A stretch of DNA of 64,000 nt from the NCBI GenBank assembly GCA_023079485.1, contig CM041089.1:14851660-14915659 (forward strand). Reading direction: 5' to 3'. Under the pieces are notes generated by a model. The model had not been told where the DNA came from and searched no databases. It was given only the letters and a program-made list of their open reading frames with translations. Below, piece by piece: positions 1-53,561 of this stretch (position 1 is the first letter of the stretch; every line of letters starts with the position of its first letter). The stretch comes from Archilochus colubris (Eukaryota > Chordata > Aves > Apodiformes > Trochilidae). The position numbers were made by a program, and so were the translations under genes.

Positions 1-41877
<41,877 letters not shown>

Positions 41878-42155
41878 CTATGAGATGCATGAGAAAAAAA
41901 AGAAAAAATAACCTTCTCTAATGTGGGCAGAATTAAAATGGCAGTATCAATCAAATTTTGACAACTGCTCTACTTTTATGCAGGACATCCTGAAATTCAC
42001 AGCATGCTTCTTTCAAAAAAACACACCTCTAGGTTTGTTGAGAGAGAAATATATTAGAACGACAATCATAGAATCATAGAATCATAGAATCCTTGGGGTT
42101 GGAAGGGACCTCGAAAGATCATCTAGTCCAACCCCCCCTGCCAGAGCAGGGCCAC

Positions 42156-45047
42156 CTAGAGCACTTCGCATAGGAACGTGTCCAGGCGGGTTTTGAATGT
42201 CTCCAGTGAAGGAGACTCCACGACCCCCCTGGGCAGCCTGTTCCAGGGCTCTGTCACCTTACAGTAAAAAAATTTTTCCGGATATTCAACTTGAACCTCC
42301 TATGCTCCAATTTACACCCATTACCCCTTGTCCTATCACTGGTCACCACTGAGAAAAGCCTAACTCCATCTCCCTGACACTCACCCCTCACATATTTGAA
42401 AACATTGATGAGGTCACCCCTCAGTCTCCTTTTCTCCAAACTAAAGAGACCCAGCTCCCTCAGCCTTTCCTCATAAGGGAGATGCTCCACTCCCTTAACC
42501 ATCTTAGTAGCTCTGCGCTGGACTCTTTCAAGCACTTCCCTGTCCTTCTTGAACTGAGGGGCCCAGAACTGGACACAATAGTCCAGGTGCGGCCTCACCA
42601 ATGCAGAATAGAGGGGGAGGAGAACCTCTCTTGACCTACTAACCACACCCTTTCTAATGCACCCCAGGATGCCATTGGCCTTCTTGGCCACAAGGGCACA
42701 TTGCTGGCTCATGGTCATCTTCTTGTCAACCAGGACCTCCAGGTCTCTTTCACCTCCACTGCTCTCCAGCAGGTCAGCCCCCAACCTATACTGGGACATC
42801 TTGTTGTTCTTCCCCAAATGCAAAACTCTACACTTCCCCTTGTTGAATTTCATCATGTTTCTCTCTGCTCAACTCTCCAGCCTGTCTAAGTCTCTCTGAA
42901 TGGCAGCACAGCCCTCTGGTGTGTCAGCCACTCCTCCCAGCTTAGTGTCATCAGCAAACTTGCTGAGGGTACATTCTATACCCTCATCCAAGTCGTTGTT
43001 GAAGATACTGAACAACACCGGTCCCAGTACCGACCCCTGAGGGACTCCACTAGTCACACACCTCCAACCAGATTCTGCCCCATTGACTACAACTCTCTGA
43101 CTCCTTCCTTTCAACCAGTTCCTGATCCACATCACTACCTGATCACCAAACCCATACTTGATCAACTTATCTACAAGGATGCTGTGAGAGACGGTGTCAA
43201 ATGCTTTACTGAAATCAAGATAAACCACATCTACCACTCTTCCATCATCTATCCACCTAGTAATTTCCTCATAGAAGGCTATGAGGTTAGTCAAACATGA
43301 TTTACCCTTGATAAAACCATGCTGACTGCTCTTGATGACCCCATGTCCTTGATATGCCTGGAGATAGTGACAAGAACAAGTTGTTCCATCACCTTTCCAG
43401 GGATGGAGGTGAGGCTGACCGGTCTATAGTTACCCGGGTCTTCCTTCTTGCCCTTCTTGTAGACTGGAGTGACATTTGCTATCCTCCAGTCCTCAGGCAC
43501 CTCTCCTGTTACCCATGACTTACTGAAGATGATGGAGAGTGGCCTAGCAATGACCTCCGCCAGCTCCCTCAGCACCCTTGGATGCATTCCATCTGGACCC
43601 ATCGACTTATGGATGTCCAGATTACTCAGCTGATCCCTAACCCAATCCTCATCTACCATGTCAAACTCCTCATCTATCTTGACTACTTCTGGGGCTAAAT
43701 GAATCTGGGGCTCATGCGGAAACCCTGCAGGAGTAAAGACAGAGGCAAAGAAGGCGTTCAGCACCTCTGCCTTCTTTATATCCTCTGTCACCAGGGCTCC
43801 CAGCTCATTCCTTAGTGGGCCAATATTGCCTCTAGTGTTAGTTTTGCTAGCTATGTATTTGAAAAAGCCCTTTCTATTATCCTTAACCTGACTTGCAAGG
43901 TTAAGTTCCAAGGAGGCCTTAGCTTTCCTAATTGCCTCCCTACATCCTCTGACAACAGTCCTATATTCCTCCCAAGTGACTAGCCCCCCCCCTTCCATGA
44001 TCTGTAGATTTTCCTTTTCCACTTAAGTTTTCCCAGCAGTTCCTTTTTTAACCATGCTGGTCTCCTAGCTCCCTTACTAGATTTCCTAACCATAGGGACG
44101 CTCTGATCCTGTGCTTGCAAATAGTGGTCCTTGAATACTGACCAGCTATCTTGAGCCCCTTTAGCTCTTAACGCCCTGTCCCATGGGATTTCTCTTAACA
44201 GTTGATTGAGGAGGCCAAAGTTTGCCCTGTGGAAGTCCAGGGTTCTGGTCCTACTGGGTATTCTGTTCCTTCCACACAGGATCCTGAACTCTACCATCTC
44301 ATGATCACTGCAGCCAAGGTTGCCATTGACCACCACTGCTTCAACAAGGCCCTCCTTGTTGGTTAGTACAAGATCCAGCAGCGCTCCTCTTCTAATCAGC
44401 TTGTCCACCATTTGCATTAAGAAGTTATCATCAATGCACTGGAGGAACCTCCTAGACTGTGAAAGGCTGGCTGTGTGAGTCAACCAACAGATATCGGGGT
44501 AGTTAAAATCTCCCATGAGGACTAGGGACTGAAGTTGTGAGGCTGCTTTCAGCTGCCTGTAGAAGGCCTCATCAACCTCCTCGCCTTGATCAGGAGGTCT
44601 GTAGTAGACCCCCACAACTGTATCACCCACACCAGCCTTCCCCTTAATTCTTACCCACAAACTTTCAACTTGCCCCTCATCAGCCCCTGCACAAAACTCA
44701 ACACATTCTAGTTGCTCTCTCACATAAAGAGCAACTCCACCACCTCGCTTCCCCGCCCTATCTTTCCGAAAAAGCACATAACCATCCATGGCCACATTCC
44801 AGTCATGTGACCTATCCCACCATGTCTCTGTTATCGCTACCAGATCATAACCCTTAGCCCGTACACTGACCTCTAACTCTTCTTGCTTATTCCCCATGCT
44901 GCATGCATTAGCATACAGACATTTCAGGAAACAAACAGAGCACACTGGTGGGACTAAATCCTCCCTAGACCACCTGCCTTCGGGCCCTGGTTCGTTCTTC
45001 TTGTGTTTGTCCCTAACAGACCCAGTTTTCTCCCCTTCCCCCTTCAC
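42156..45047 (-). pseudogene. CR1 ORF2 (endonuclease-reverse transcriptase), a few lesions
   Basis: The endonuclease lies at 45047-44030 with YANACSMGNK, ITETWW, VYYRPP, GDFNYPDICW and CSDHEMVEF. The reverse transcriptase follows with [27 protein letters not shown] and [10 protein letters not shown], all catalytic residues present. Lesions seen are frame slips at a nine-G run (43984-43992) and a G run near 43345, one Trp-to-stop TGA at 42869-42871, and another G-run slip near 42255. The intended stop would be at 42156-42158. Three of the four lesions are in G homopolymers, so assembly error is possible. Confidence 0.88.
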
Positions 45048-45049
45048 AT

Positions 45050-46120
45050 CTAGTTTAAAGCTCTCTCAATGAGCCCTGCTAAGTCCTGCCCCAAAAGCCC
45101 CTTCCCCCTCTGCGACAGGTGCATCCCACCTGCCATCACCAGGCCAGGTGTCTCATATAGCATTCTGTGATCAAAAAAACCAAAACCCTGTCTTTCGCAC
45201 CAGTCTCTTAGCCACTCATTGACCTGTAAACTCTTCCTATGTACCTCCCCACCCATTCTTACAGGAGGGATGGAGGCAAACACTACTTGTGCTCCAGACC
45301 CCCTAACTAGCCGTCCCAGGGCCCTGAAGTCACTCTTCATTGCCCTTACATTTCTTGTGATAATTTCATCACTGCCAACCTGAAAAATCAGCAGTGGATA
45401 GTAATCAGAGGAACCCACAAGATTAGGGAGTTTCCTTTTAACATCTCTAATCCGAGCCCCAGGGAGGCAACAGACCTCCCTGTGGGATGGGTCCGGTCGA
45501 CAGATGGGCCCTTCTGTCCCCCTCAGAAGGGAGTCACCCACCACCACTACTCTCCTTTCCTTCTTGATTGAAGAAGTCCTAAGGACACGGGGTGACTGAC
45601 GAGTCCTAGGTGGTTCACTAGGTAAGTCTACCTCTGTAACTACGTTTTCCTGTCCCTGAATTTCCAAGGCCTCATACCTATTCTTCAAGGGCAATTGGGA
45701 GGGTGGAGGGGGTTGGGAGGATTTTTTCGTGCCCTTCTGAGGTCGGACCTCCTTCCATTCATTCATATCTCTTAAGCCCTCTCCTTCTGTCTGGTGACAG
45801 GAGGGGGGGGGATCCATCACTTCCTCAACCTCTCCCATCTGCCCCTGCCTCAGGGTGTGATTCCACCAGTCTATTTCCCTCTCACATTCTCTAATGGTTC
45901 TCAGTCTCTCCACCTCCTCTGTCAGTTTAACCACCTGCCTGAGGAGATCATTTACTTGCTCACACCGCACACATGCGCTGTCACTGGTTCCCTTTGATAC
46001 CAGTGCCAGGCACAGGCATTCACTGCAGCCAGAGACCTGCACTGCTGCATGCCTGCTTGGGAGCTCCGTCTGAGTCCCCACATTCTTTTTCACTAAGGTT
46101 TTTGGCCGCGTTGTGACCAT
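45050..46120 (-). CDS. CR1 ORF1 protein, complete (zinc-knuckle, coiled coil, esterase-like)
   Basis: This 356-aa frame is uninterrupted from ATG to the TAG after ERALN. Residues 32-53 show CxxC...CxxC (C32, C35, C50, C53), which could bind zinc. Residues 54-85 form a leucine/charged coiled coil (LLRQVVKLTEEVERLRTIRE), suited to the self-association expected of a LINE ORF1. Residues 190-350 look like the SGNH/GDSL-type esterase domain known in CR1 ORF1: VVVVGDSLLRG (S197) and GMHLSQRG (H334). The residue three before that His, usually Asp in this fold, is Gly here, so enzymatic activity is doubtful. A two-base gap separates its stop from the ORF2 start at 45047. Confidence 0.88.
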   Translation of the reverse strand: MVTTRPKTLVKKNVGTQTELPSRHAAVQVSGCSECLCLALVSKGTSDSACVRCEQVNDLLRQVVKLTEEVERLRTIRECEREIDWWNHTLRQGQMGEVEEVMDPPPSCHQTEGEGLRDMNEWKEVRPQKGTKKSSQPPPPSQLPLKNRYEALEIQGQENVVTEVDLPSEPPRTRQSPRVLRTSSIKKERRVVVVGDSLLRGTEGPICRPDPSHREVCCLPGARIRDVKRKLPNLVGSSDYYPLLIFQVGSDEIITRNVRAMKSDFRALGRLVRGSGAQVVFASIPPVRMGGEVHRKSLQVNEWLRDWCERQGFGFFDHRMLYETPGLVMAGGMHLSQRGKGLLGQDLAGLIERALN

Positions 46121-46440
46121 GATGTATGTAGCTAGTAGTTGCTCCCTGCCTGCCCTCTGAAAGCGAGCTGCCGCTCTCTGCTCTGCGCTGCCCCGTGCTC
46201 AGAGGAGGCTGCCAAATGGCCGCTTTTTAAACCTTGCCGCCCTTCACAGCCCCGCCTCCTGCCACGTCAGCCTTCCTCACCTCGCAGGATCCCCGCTCAG
46301 ACTCGGGTCTCCTCGTTCTGCCCTGGCTTCACCGTCTCTGGGAAGCCCAACTCCTTCTCAAATCCTCTTCAATTTAAAGGCACAGCTCACACCGGTGCCG
46401 CTGCCGCTGCCGCTCTCTGCTCTGCGCTGCCGCGTGCTCC
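46121..46440 (-). promoter_or_regulatory. CR1 5' UTR / internal promoter region with a repeated block
   Basis: GC- and CpG-rich sequence directly upstream of ORF1. A 34-bp block beginning GCTGCCGCTCTCTGCTCTGC occurs at 46167-46200 and again at 46406-46439, with one mismatch and a 239-bp spacing. This looks like part of a tandem promoter monomer. LINE 5' UTRs carry internal promoters. Here activity would be directed toward LRP5 exon 8. Promoter function is inferred only from position and composition. Confidence 0.6.
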
Positions 46441-46441
46441 A

Positions 46442-46480
46442 AGACTGAACGTGGCTAAGACAAGACTGAAAGTGGCTAAT
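46442..46480. repeat. Imperfect 21-bp direct repeat at the CR1 5' border
   Basis: AGACTGAACGTGGCTAAG (46442-46459) and AGACTGAAAGTGGCTAAT (46463-46480) match at 16 of 18 positions. They lie next to the apparent 5' end of the CR1. They could be the true 5' start of the element or a duplication made on insertion. Confidence 0.7.
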
Positions 46481-46922
46481 CTCACCCTTTATCCATTGAA
46501 AAACTCAAGCAACATGAATTTAACTTGCATCAGTTAAAACAAAAAGACCACTGTAAGGGAGTATTTTGGGGGACGTGAGGGAGATTTAGGAGACTTTTAG
46601 TCTCCATTTGTGTCACAGTGTCACTGCTGAACTCTCTCCACAGAAACCTGGGAAAGCTGGAACAACCATCAGTACTCAATTTCAGGGAAAAGAGTCACCA
46701 CGATTCCTTCAGGGCACAAGGCTATGTACCATCTGCATTTTCTGAAGTACTGGGTTTATTTAGCATATGAGAATTAGGTTTGTCTCACTCTTGAGATACA
46801 CAGGATTGTTAAGATACGGAATAAGGACTGGCTCATTGACTTACATAAATTTGTATTCCTAAAATTACAAAGAAAGTAAAATAGTATTAGAGAAGGGATA
46901 ATCCCCACATTGCTATTGGTTA

Positions 46923-48058
46923 ATCATAGAATCAGAATTTTCCAGATTGAAAGGGACCTTTAAACTCACCCAGTTCCACCCCCCTGCCATGAGCAGGGAC
47001 ACCTCCCACAAGCTCAGGTTGCTCAGAGCCCCATCCAGCCTGGCCTTAAAAACTTCCAGGGATGGATGGGGCTTCCACCACCTCTCTGGGCAACCTGTGC
47101 CAGGTCTCACCACCCTCATGGGGAAGAACTTCTTCCTAACTTCCAATCTAAATCTCCCTCCTCCAGTTTGAATCCATCCCCCCATGTCCTATCTCTCCCT
47201 GACATCCTAAAAACTCCCTCCCCAGCTTTCTTGTAGCCCCTTCAGACACTGGAAGGCCTCAATGAGGTCTCCTCGGAGCCTTCTCCTCTGCAGACTGAAC
47301 AACCCCAACTCTGTCTTCACAGCAGGGCTGCTCCAGCCCTCTGAGCATCCTCATGGCCCTTGTCTGGACACATTCCAGCACATCCATGTCCCTCCTGTAC
47401 AAGGGGCTCCAGAACTGGATGCAGGACTCCAGGTGGGGGTCTCATGAGAGCAGAGCAGAGGAGCAGAAACACCTCCCTTGACCTGGTGGCCAGGCTACTC
47501 TTGATGCAGCCCAGGATGTGATTTGCCTTCTGGGCTGCAGGTGTACACTGACAGCTCATGCTGAGTTTCTCATCCCCCAGCACCCCTCAAGTCCTTTTCC
47601 TCAGGGCTGCTCTCACACCAGTCCCTGCCCGGCCTGGATCAGTGCTTGGGATTGCCCTGACCCAGCTGCAGGACCTTGCCCTTGGCTTTGTTGAACTTCA
47701 TGAGGTTGCCATGTGCCCACCTCTCCATCCTGTCCAGGTCCCTCTGGATGGGATCCTTTCCCTCCAGCGTGTCAGCCGCACCACACAGCTTGGGGTCATC
47801 AGCAAACTTGCTGAGGATGCACTCAATGCCACCATCCATGTTGCTGACAATGCTAAACAGGACTGGTCCCAACACTGATCCTTGAGGGACTCCATTTGGA
47901 CATGGACCCATTGACTCTTTAGGGGTGACCATCAAGCCAGTTCTTAATCCCCCGAGGGGTCCATCCATCAAACCCAAGTTTTACCAGCTTGGAGACCAGG
48001 ATGCTGAGTGGGACTGGGTATAAGGTTTTGCTCAGGTTCAGGTAAATGATGTTGGTTG
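46923..48058 (-). mobile_element. CR1 LINE fragment, decayed
   Basis: The 3' end is near 46923 (ATCATAGAATCAG). RT remnants antisense at 47583-47317 read KLSMSCQCTPAAQKANHILG. Those at 47977-47639 read [15 protein letters not shown] and SKFADDPKLCGAADTLEGKD, with frame breaks. Truncated near 48058 inside the RT. Confidence 0.88.
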
Positions 48059-48214
48059 CTTAACTCATAAACACTTACTAGAATGGCCTCATGCTACCTC
48101 ACATAGCTTGGCATAAGGAAAGAGATTCATATAATCTGACCCTACTAGATAATCATTGGGCAAGACAGGAAATTTAATTGTCCACATGTGATTTCCTGTG
48201 AGACTTGCCTGAAG

Positions 48215-48390
48215 TCATCATGGAACAGGCTCCTCAGGGAAGTGGCCACAGCACCAAACTTGCCTGAGTTCAAGAAGGTTTTGGATGATGCTCTCAGGCA
48301 CATGGTGTGATGCTGGTGTACCCTACGTGGGGACAGGAAAAAGACTTAATTCTGATGGGTCCCTTCCAACTCAGCAGATTCTATGATCTC
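48215..48390 (+). mobile_element. CR1 3'-end fragment
   Basis: A short piece in plus orientation resembling the last ORF2 codons and 3' UTR: GGAACAGGCTCCTCAGGGAA, then GGGTCCCTTCCAACTCAGCA and ATTCTATGATCTC at the end. A 5'-truncated CR1 insertion. Confidence 0.75.
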
Positions 48391-49261
48391 CATCTTCTTC
48401 ATGGACTGCAATAATGTTTTCAGTCATAAAAAACATCTCTTACTCATGGAAAAGAGTATACATTTCTAAGACCCAGGCAAAATATTTAACTGACAAATAC
48501 CCATATTCCTCTTCATCCCATTTCTTGTAATTGGTAGCTGCAATGCAACTACAGTATATGTGCTACTTTAAAATTTATACTGTGAGCAGCATCAAATACA
48601 GACAAAAGTCTGTAACTGAAGAAAATCTCTTTTTCAGTGTGATTTAGTGAAATCTCCATTTGTTGCTAGAAATGCTTCACATGAAGACAACTGCAGTGCT
48701 CTTAATCAGGATATCATAGCTTGGGACTAAGGTTTTAAATTATCTCCATTATTTGGAAATTATTTGTTTATTCAGACTCAAAATTCTTCACTGTATGTAA
48801 TACTTAACCTGTACCTTGTGGGTGATAAAGTTGCCTTCACTGTGCAACACATCTAGTTTCTTGTAATTTGAAGACAGTGATAGTCATTCCAACACCATAT
48901 TCTTCCAACTTTTAAATAGCTGTTTTAGGCAATATTTATTTGTTACTAAAAATGTGTGTAATTTAAATGCAGTGTAATATTAAACCATTAAATACCTAAG
49001 ATACTATAGACTGAAAATCAATGACCAGTTTTAATACAGTTTAATACAGATCTTATAAAACAGTAAATGGTAAGGCTCTGTCCATGTATGGTAAGCCCCA
49101 CAAGCAACACAACCCATGAAAATAACCACATCTTACTAAATTAGCTTGTGAATGTCAGTTTGGTCATGCACATACATGGTAGATAATCAAATAAATTTTT
49201 TAAAAAATGAAATCTCCACTTTGAAACTTTCTTAATACTTAAAGCCCATTGGGGTTAATTG

Positions 49262-50500
49262 TGGAGCAGATATCCACCTGAAGGCATTTGTGGCACTGCA
49301 AAGGACCCATCCTGGAGCAATCTGTTCCTGGAGGACCACATTCTGTGGGAAGTCCCATGCTGGAGCAGCTTGTGAAGTACTACAGCTCATGTGAAGGACT
49401 CAACATTCTGGAGGACTGTTGCAGAATCCCAAAAAGAATATTTGTCTCAAAACAGCCTCCCTGACGAAGCAGACACTGTGCTTGGGTGAAGGCCTCATTC
49501 AGGAGCCATCTGGACTCTCTTTCTCAAGGAGAGATCCTCATTTGGGTAAGCACCCTGATAAACAGGGCAAGAGCAGCCCCTCCTTTAGTGGCCATCCCAG
49601 TAAGCTGAACACTGTCCTGGCAAGCAGAGCTCTGTTTGATGCCACCCTGACAGGCAGGACACAGTTGTTGGTCAATAAGGGACAAGGCAGGGAAGCTGCA
49701 CCCTGCAGAGGCAGTGACATCCTGTGTGTGCCCCAGGTAAAGGCACTGGAGAGGGCACATGTGCAGAAATAAGGGTTATTGCTGTGTCACCCAATCTGGA
49801 GGGGTCCAAGTAAACACCTGGCTTTGTAAAATATGCCAAAGCCCCCCCCCCCGAAATGGTGGGGTCAGGCGGCATCAAAGAGGCACCCTCAAAGTATTGG
49901 ATGTGTGCCCGCCATCCCAGGACCTGAGATTCCTACCAAGATCATCGCTGGATCCAGGGGTGGATCCTAACCAAGGATATAAAGATATCTTCTTTATCTC
50001 TTCGTTATCTTTACCTCTCTCTCTCTCTCTCTCTCTGTTTCTAACCTTACCTCAGCACATGAGGGTAACTTTGTTAAGTTTTACTCCTCGTTGCTTTGTT
50101 AACTTTTGTTAGTTGTAACCCGTTCTGTTGACAACTTTCTTAAGTTTTGCTAAATTGTAATCCACTGCTTTGAAAGTACCATCCTTTACAATTCTGCTAG
50201 TTGTAATCTCGCATGCTTTATAATCTTACTCACTTTTAAGTAAAGTTGTGTTTTTACACAAAACCTCCTGAGTAATACCCTTACTCCTGTGTACCACGCA
50301 GAGAATTCATCTCGCTGAGTGGGTTGTTAAAAGAGATTAGAGGAGGAGAAGGACTGGGCCCAGCCACACCCAGGCTTCTCTCTGAGGGGTCCAGTCCAAA
50401 TCTCTCTGGGTTGACCCCACTCTGGGGAACCCTACCTGTGTAGATTAATGAATTGAGCAGGCCTTGCAAGAAAGACTTTGGGATACCAGTGGACAAAAAA
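49262..50500 (+). mobile_element. Candidate LTR/ERV-derived repeat, class uncertain
   Basis: 49262-49435 has repeated TGGAGCAG and GGAGGACTG/GGAGGACCA phrases, like avian ERV LTR material. 49550-49720 contains imperfect repeats built around CCTGACAGGCAGGAC-like phrases. 49790-50300 has an LTR-like layout: a GATATAAAGATATC TATA-like box at 49976-49989, a CT microsatellite at 50014-50036, then TTTTAAGTAAAGTTGTG and GAGTAATACCCTTACTC. No gag or pol is seen. The limits and class are uncertain. Confidence 0.4.
50014..50036. repeat. (CT)n microsatellite
   Basis: About eleven CT units inside the candidate LTR-derived repeat. Confidence 0.9.
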
Positions 50501-50820
50501 ATTGGACATGAGTTGGCGATGTGTGATCAACAGCCCAGAAAGGCAGTCATGACCTGGGCTGAATAAGGACCACCATGGCCAGAGGTTGAGGGACATTATT
50601 CTCCCCCTTTATGCTGCTCTCGAGGCCCCATCTGAAGTACTGTACCCAGCTCTAGAGTATCAGTACAAGACAGACACGAACTTGTTAGAGCAGGTGCACA
50701 GGAAGGGCACAAAAACGATCAGAGAGCTGTAAGACTTCTGCTATGAAGAAAGGCTGAGAGTTGGGGTTGTTAAGCCTGGAGAGGAGAAAGCTCCATGGAG
50801 ACCTTATTGTGGAAATTCCT
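50500..50820 (+). mobile_element. CR1 LINE fragment, decayed
   Basis: A diverged RT C-terminal fragment in plus orientation, with phrases such as GAGCAGGTGCACAGGAAGGG and GAAAGGCTGAGAGTTGGGGT, then CCTGGAGAGGAGAAAGCTCC. These correspond to the CR1 stretch VQRRATK...YEERLRELG...LEKRRLRG. No recognisable 3' tail. Confidence 0.75.
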
Positions 50821-53561
50821 ACATTAGATGGCTGTTCAAGCATAGTGGAAATGAAGATCCAAAATGTGGAATCATACAGCAATAAAATGCTTAATGGCTT
50901 ATATCTTGGCTAAGAAGGCAATGGAATAAGTGTTTGTCCTCTTTCTTTCAAACATCCTTTCCCTCAGTCCTGTGGGCTGTGAATTTAAGAAGGATGCAGA
51001 TGGAGGAGTTTCCAGTGCAACTGAATCCTCAGTGGTAGCTCATCCATGGTAACAGGCAGGAAACTCTAACTAACCATTAGACTATCTTCTAATAGCAGCC
51101 AGGACAGAGCTTGAACAGTGAGCTGTCACATGCAGTTCAATATTGGCACATAGGTCTTTCTTGTCTTGAAATTTTACTGCCACCCATATTCTAAGAGATT
51201 CATCTCTATCATATAATCCAACACCAAGAATATGTAAAATAAAATCTAAAATAGGTTTCACAGTATGGCAAAAACAACAACTCCTTTCACAAAAGTGGCA
51301 CAGCTAATAATATACCATATTAACTCATCATTTAATATCTGAATTCGTGTGTAACCTGCCAACTGTTAGCTGCAGCTGTTAAATTGCATTGCTTACCATC
51401 TGGCACACAGCCACTAGAATAGGATTTTTTCTGCTCAGGCTTACCATCCTCTTTCTGTATTATTGCAGCTCTTCTTTCAGGTCATCCTTATTTCAGGCAA
51501 GTTTTGATGTTGACATACATTTTTATCACTGTTTTCAGAATGCTCACATTGCTTAGGTACTAGTGCTGGTTACAAACTGCACATTATTAGCACACACCCA
51601 TATTTAGAATAAGCTAGGAACCAAAAGAGCTTGGAGAATTAATCTATACAACACTGCGAGAGAAACATTCCTACTGAGTTGTGTATAACAATTTTCCATT
51701 TGCAAACACACCATCATCCTTTTCTTCCATATTATTTTCCTTTCCCTAACAGACTTTCCTAATCTCTCACTGAAGAACAGTTTGCTAAGGACACAGCATG
51801 CTAAGGTATTTCTCTGTGGCTACACATATAGGTCATATTTTCAGTAGTAACACAAAAGCCATTCTGAGTTGCTCAATACAGAGAATTCAGGGGGGATTAT
51901 GGAATGCAGAACTCTTCTATTGGCAGCCTTCCTTCACAGGTACCTTCACTGCCTTCTAAAGCTGAAGCAGGGCAGTAAGGGCAAACCATCCCTGCTGTCA
52001 GGCTCAGCCTTGCAGCTTTGCCAGTAGGCTATGGCTGGTAGGGCAAAGGACCTGGTGTGTAACACCAAATTAAAGGCACTGGTAAAAGAACTTGCACTCA
52101 AACTATTTGTGATAGTCCTACACACAGAGGCACACACATCTCAGCAATCTAGCAATGCCAGTTTCTTGACAAGATACTCAAAAACTGTTTGTTCCAAATG
52201 CAATGACTCCAGCATATTTTCTTGATCACCTACCAAGATGCCAAATGCAAGACTATATACAAATTTGTTATGAAAACTAGTTTGTAGTGATCTCCCATTT
52301 TCTCTGTGAATAATATAAATAAAACATATTCTTCACCTTGTGCTCACATTATCACCATGTAAACTGGCTATTTATTTGCAGTGATCATCTGTATTTTTCC
52401 CACATCAAATCAACACCATACCTGATTTTGTCCTAGCACTTCACAAAATCTTAATAGTTCGAGAGAGAGTACTGTATTTTCAAAATACATGAGCACATAT
52501 AACAAGTTTTATCAGACACTGATCAATGGATAAAAGGTTGTGTTAATATGGTTGTGACTTTGAACCTGCTTACATTTTATAAACCTCATCTAGAAGCAGC
52601 TAATAATCTCCATGTGAGTTATAGCAGCCTGACATTTCCTGAAGTTTTTTCTGCTTACAGGGTATCAAAGGATTAAGGGTGCAGTTGGTCAATTCTGCAA
52701 CCTATCTTCCACAAGCAGGAACACCATGGCATACTTCAAAGCTCCTTAAGAAGGGAAAAAATTCAACAGAAATATTCTCAAAATAATTTACTGCAACTGG
52801 TGGCTAGACCCTAAAGATGATCTTCTGAATTATTATTTCAATTTTATTTGGGGGCAGAAGTTGCTAATTTAATACACTTCAGGGAAATGTTATTTCTTGT
52901 AAATACTTTTTCATTCTCACATGCTGACCACCATGAGTTAAATTTAGAGGAGCATGTGACAGCTCTGAAATTTAGCTAACACCCCTTACGAATACCATAT
53001 GCTACTTTTAGCTAACAAGTCTGGGAAGGGTGAAGAAGAATTTAAACTTTTTACAATAATATGTTTTAAATGCACATGTATTATTTTTCCTCACTTCTCT
53101 CCTGATTTCCCTTTTCTCCAAAGGGATTTGAATAAATCTGTAAGATCTTTACCCTCTCTTTTCCAAATCCAAACAGCTTCCAAACCCTACAGACAGTTAG
53201 AAGTCTCCGGAATTTAATATTCTGTACTCCTGCTAATGAAATTGGGACTGCAAGTGCGTTTATAGCCCATATGTACAACATGAACAAAAGAACAAAAGCT
53301 AAAATAATGAGCTTGAGATGAGAAAAAAGCAGTGGTAAACTTTTGAGTCCAAAAAACAAATCAGCAACTTCAGTAGGCAACAAGAATTCCTGAAAACGCC
53401 AAAGAATGTCTAGACTAAAAGTTGACACTTGATTACTTTAAGAAGACAGTACCAGTACTTGTAAACCTTCCCAAAGAAAAGACTTGCCTCCTATCCAGTG
53501 TTTCCACACTAACACTACCTTGCAATGAAATAGGTGTTAAGCTAACTGTAGTATTTACTAC

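Larger units (their letters stand above)
42065..46440 (-). mobile_element. Nearly full-length CR1 LINE
   Basis: About 4.4 kb, close to the full CR1 length. It has a GC-rich 5' UTR (46121-46440), an open ORF1 (46120-45050), ORF2 (45047-42156) and a 3' UTR. The 3' UTR ends in ATCATAGAATCATAGAATCAT at 42065-42090. ORF1 is uninterrupted and ORF2 has few lesions, so this is the most recently inserted CR1 here. It lies in the same orientation as LRP5. Confidence 0.93.

Noticed and set aside
42065..42092. Short tandem repeats such as ATCATAGA considered as CRISPR or satellite
   Set aside because: They are the CR1 3'-terminal octamers, with no spacers, at a normal element end.
46139..46537. Plus-strand open frame of 132 aa in GC-rich sequence, suggesting a CpG-island gene
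   Set aside because: The sequence is the CR1 5' UTR read backwards; the GC richness belongs to the element's promoter.
49419..49772. Plus-strand open frame of 117 aa, possible gene
   Set aside because: It lies in imperfectly repeated LTR-like sequence, and several frames are open on both strands without a domain.
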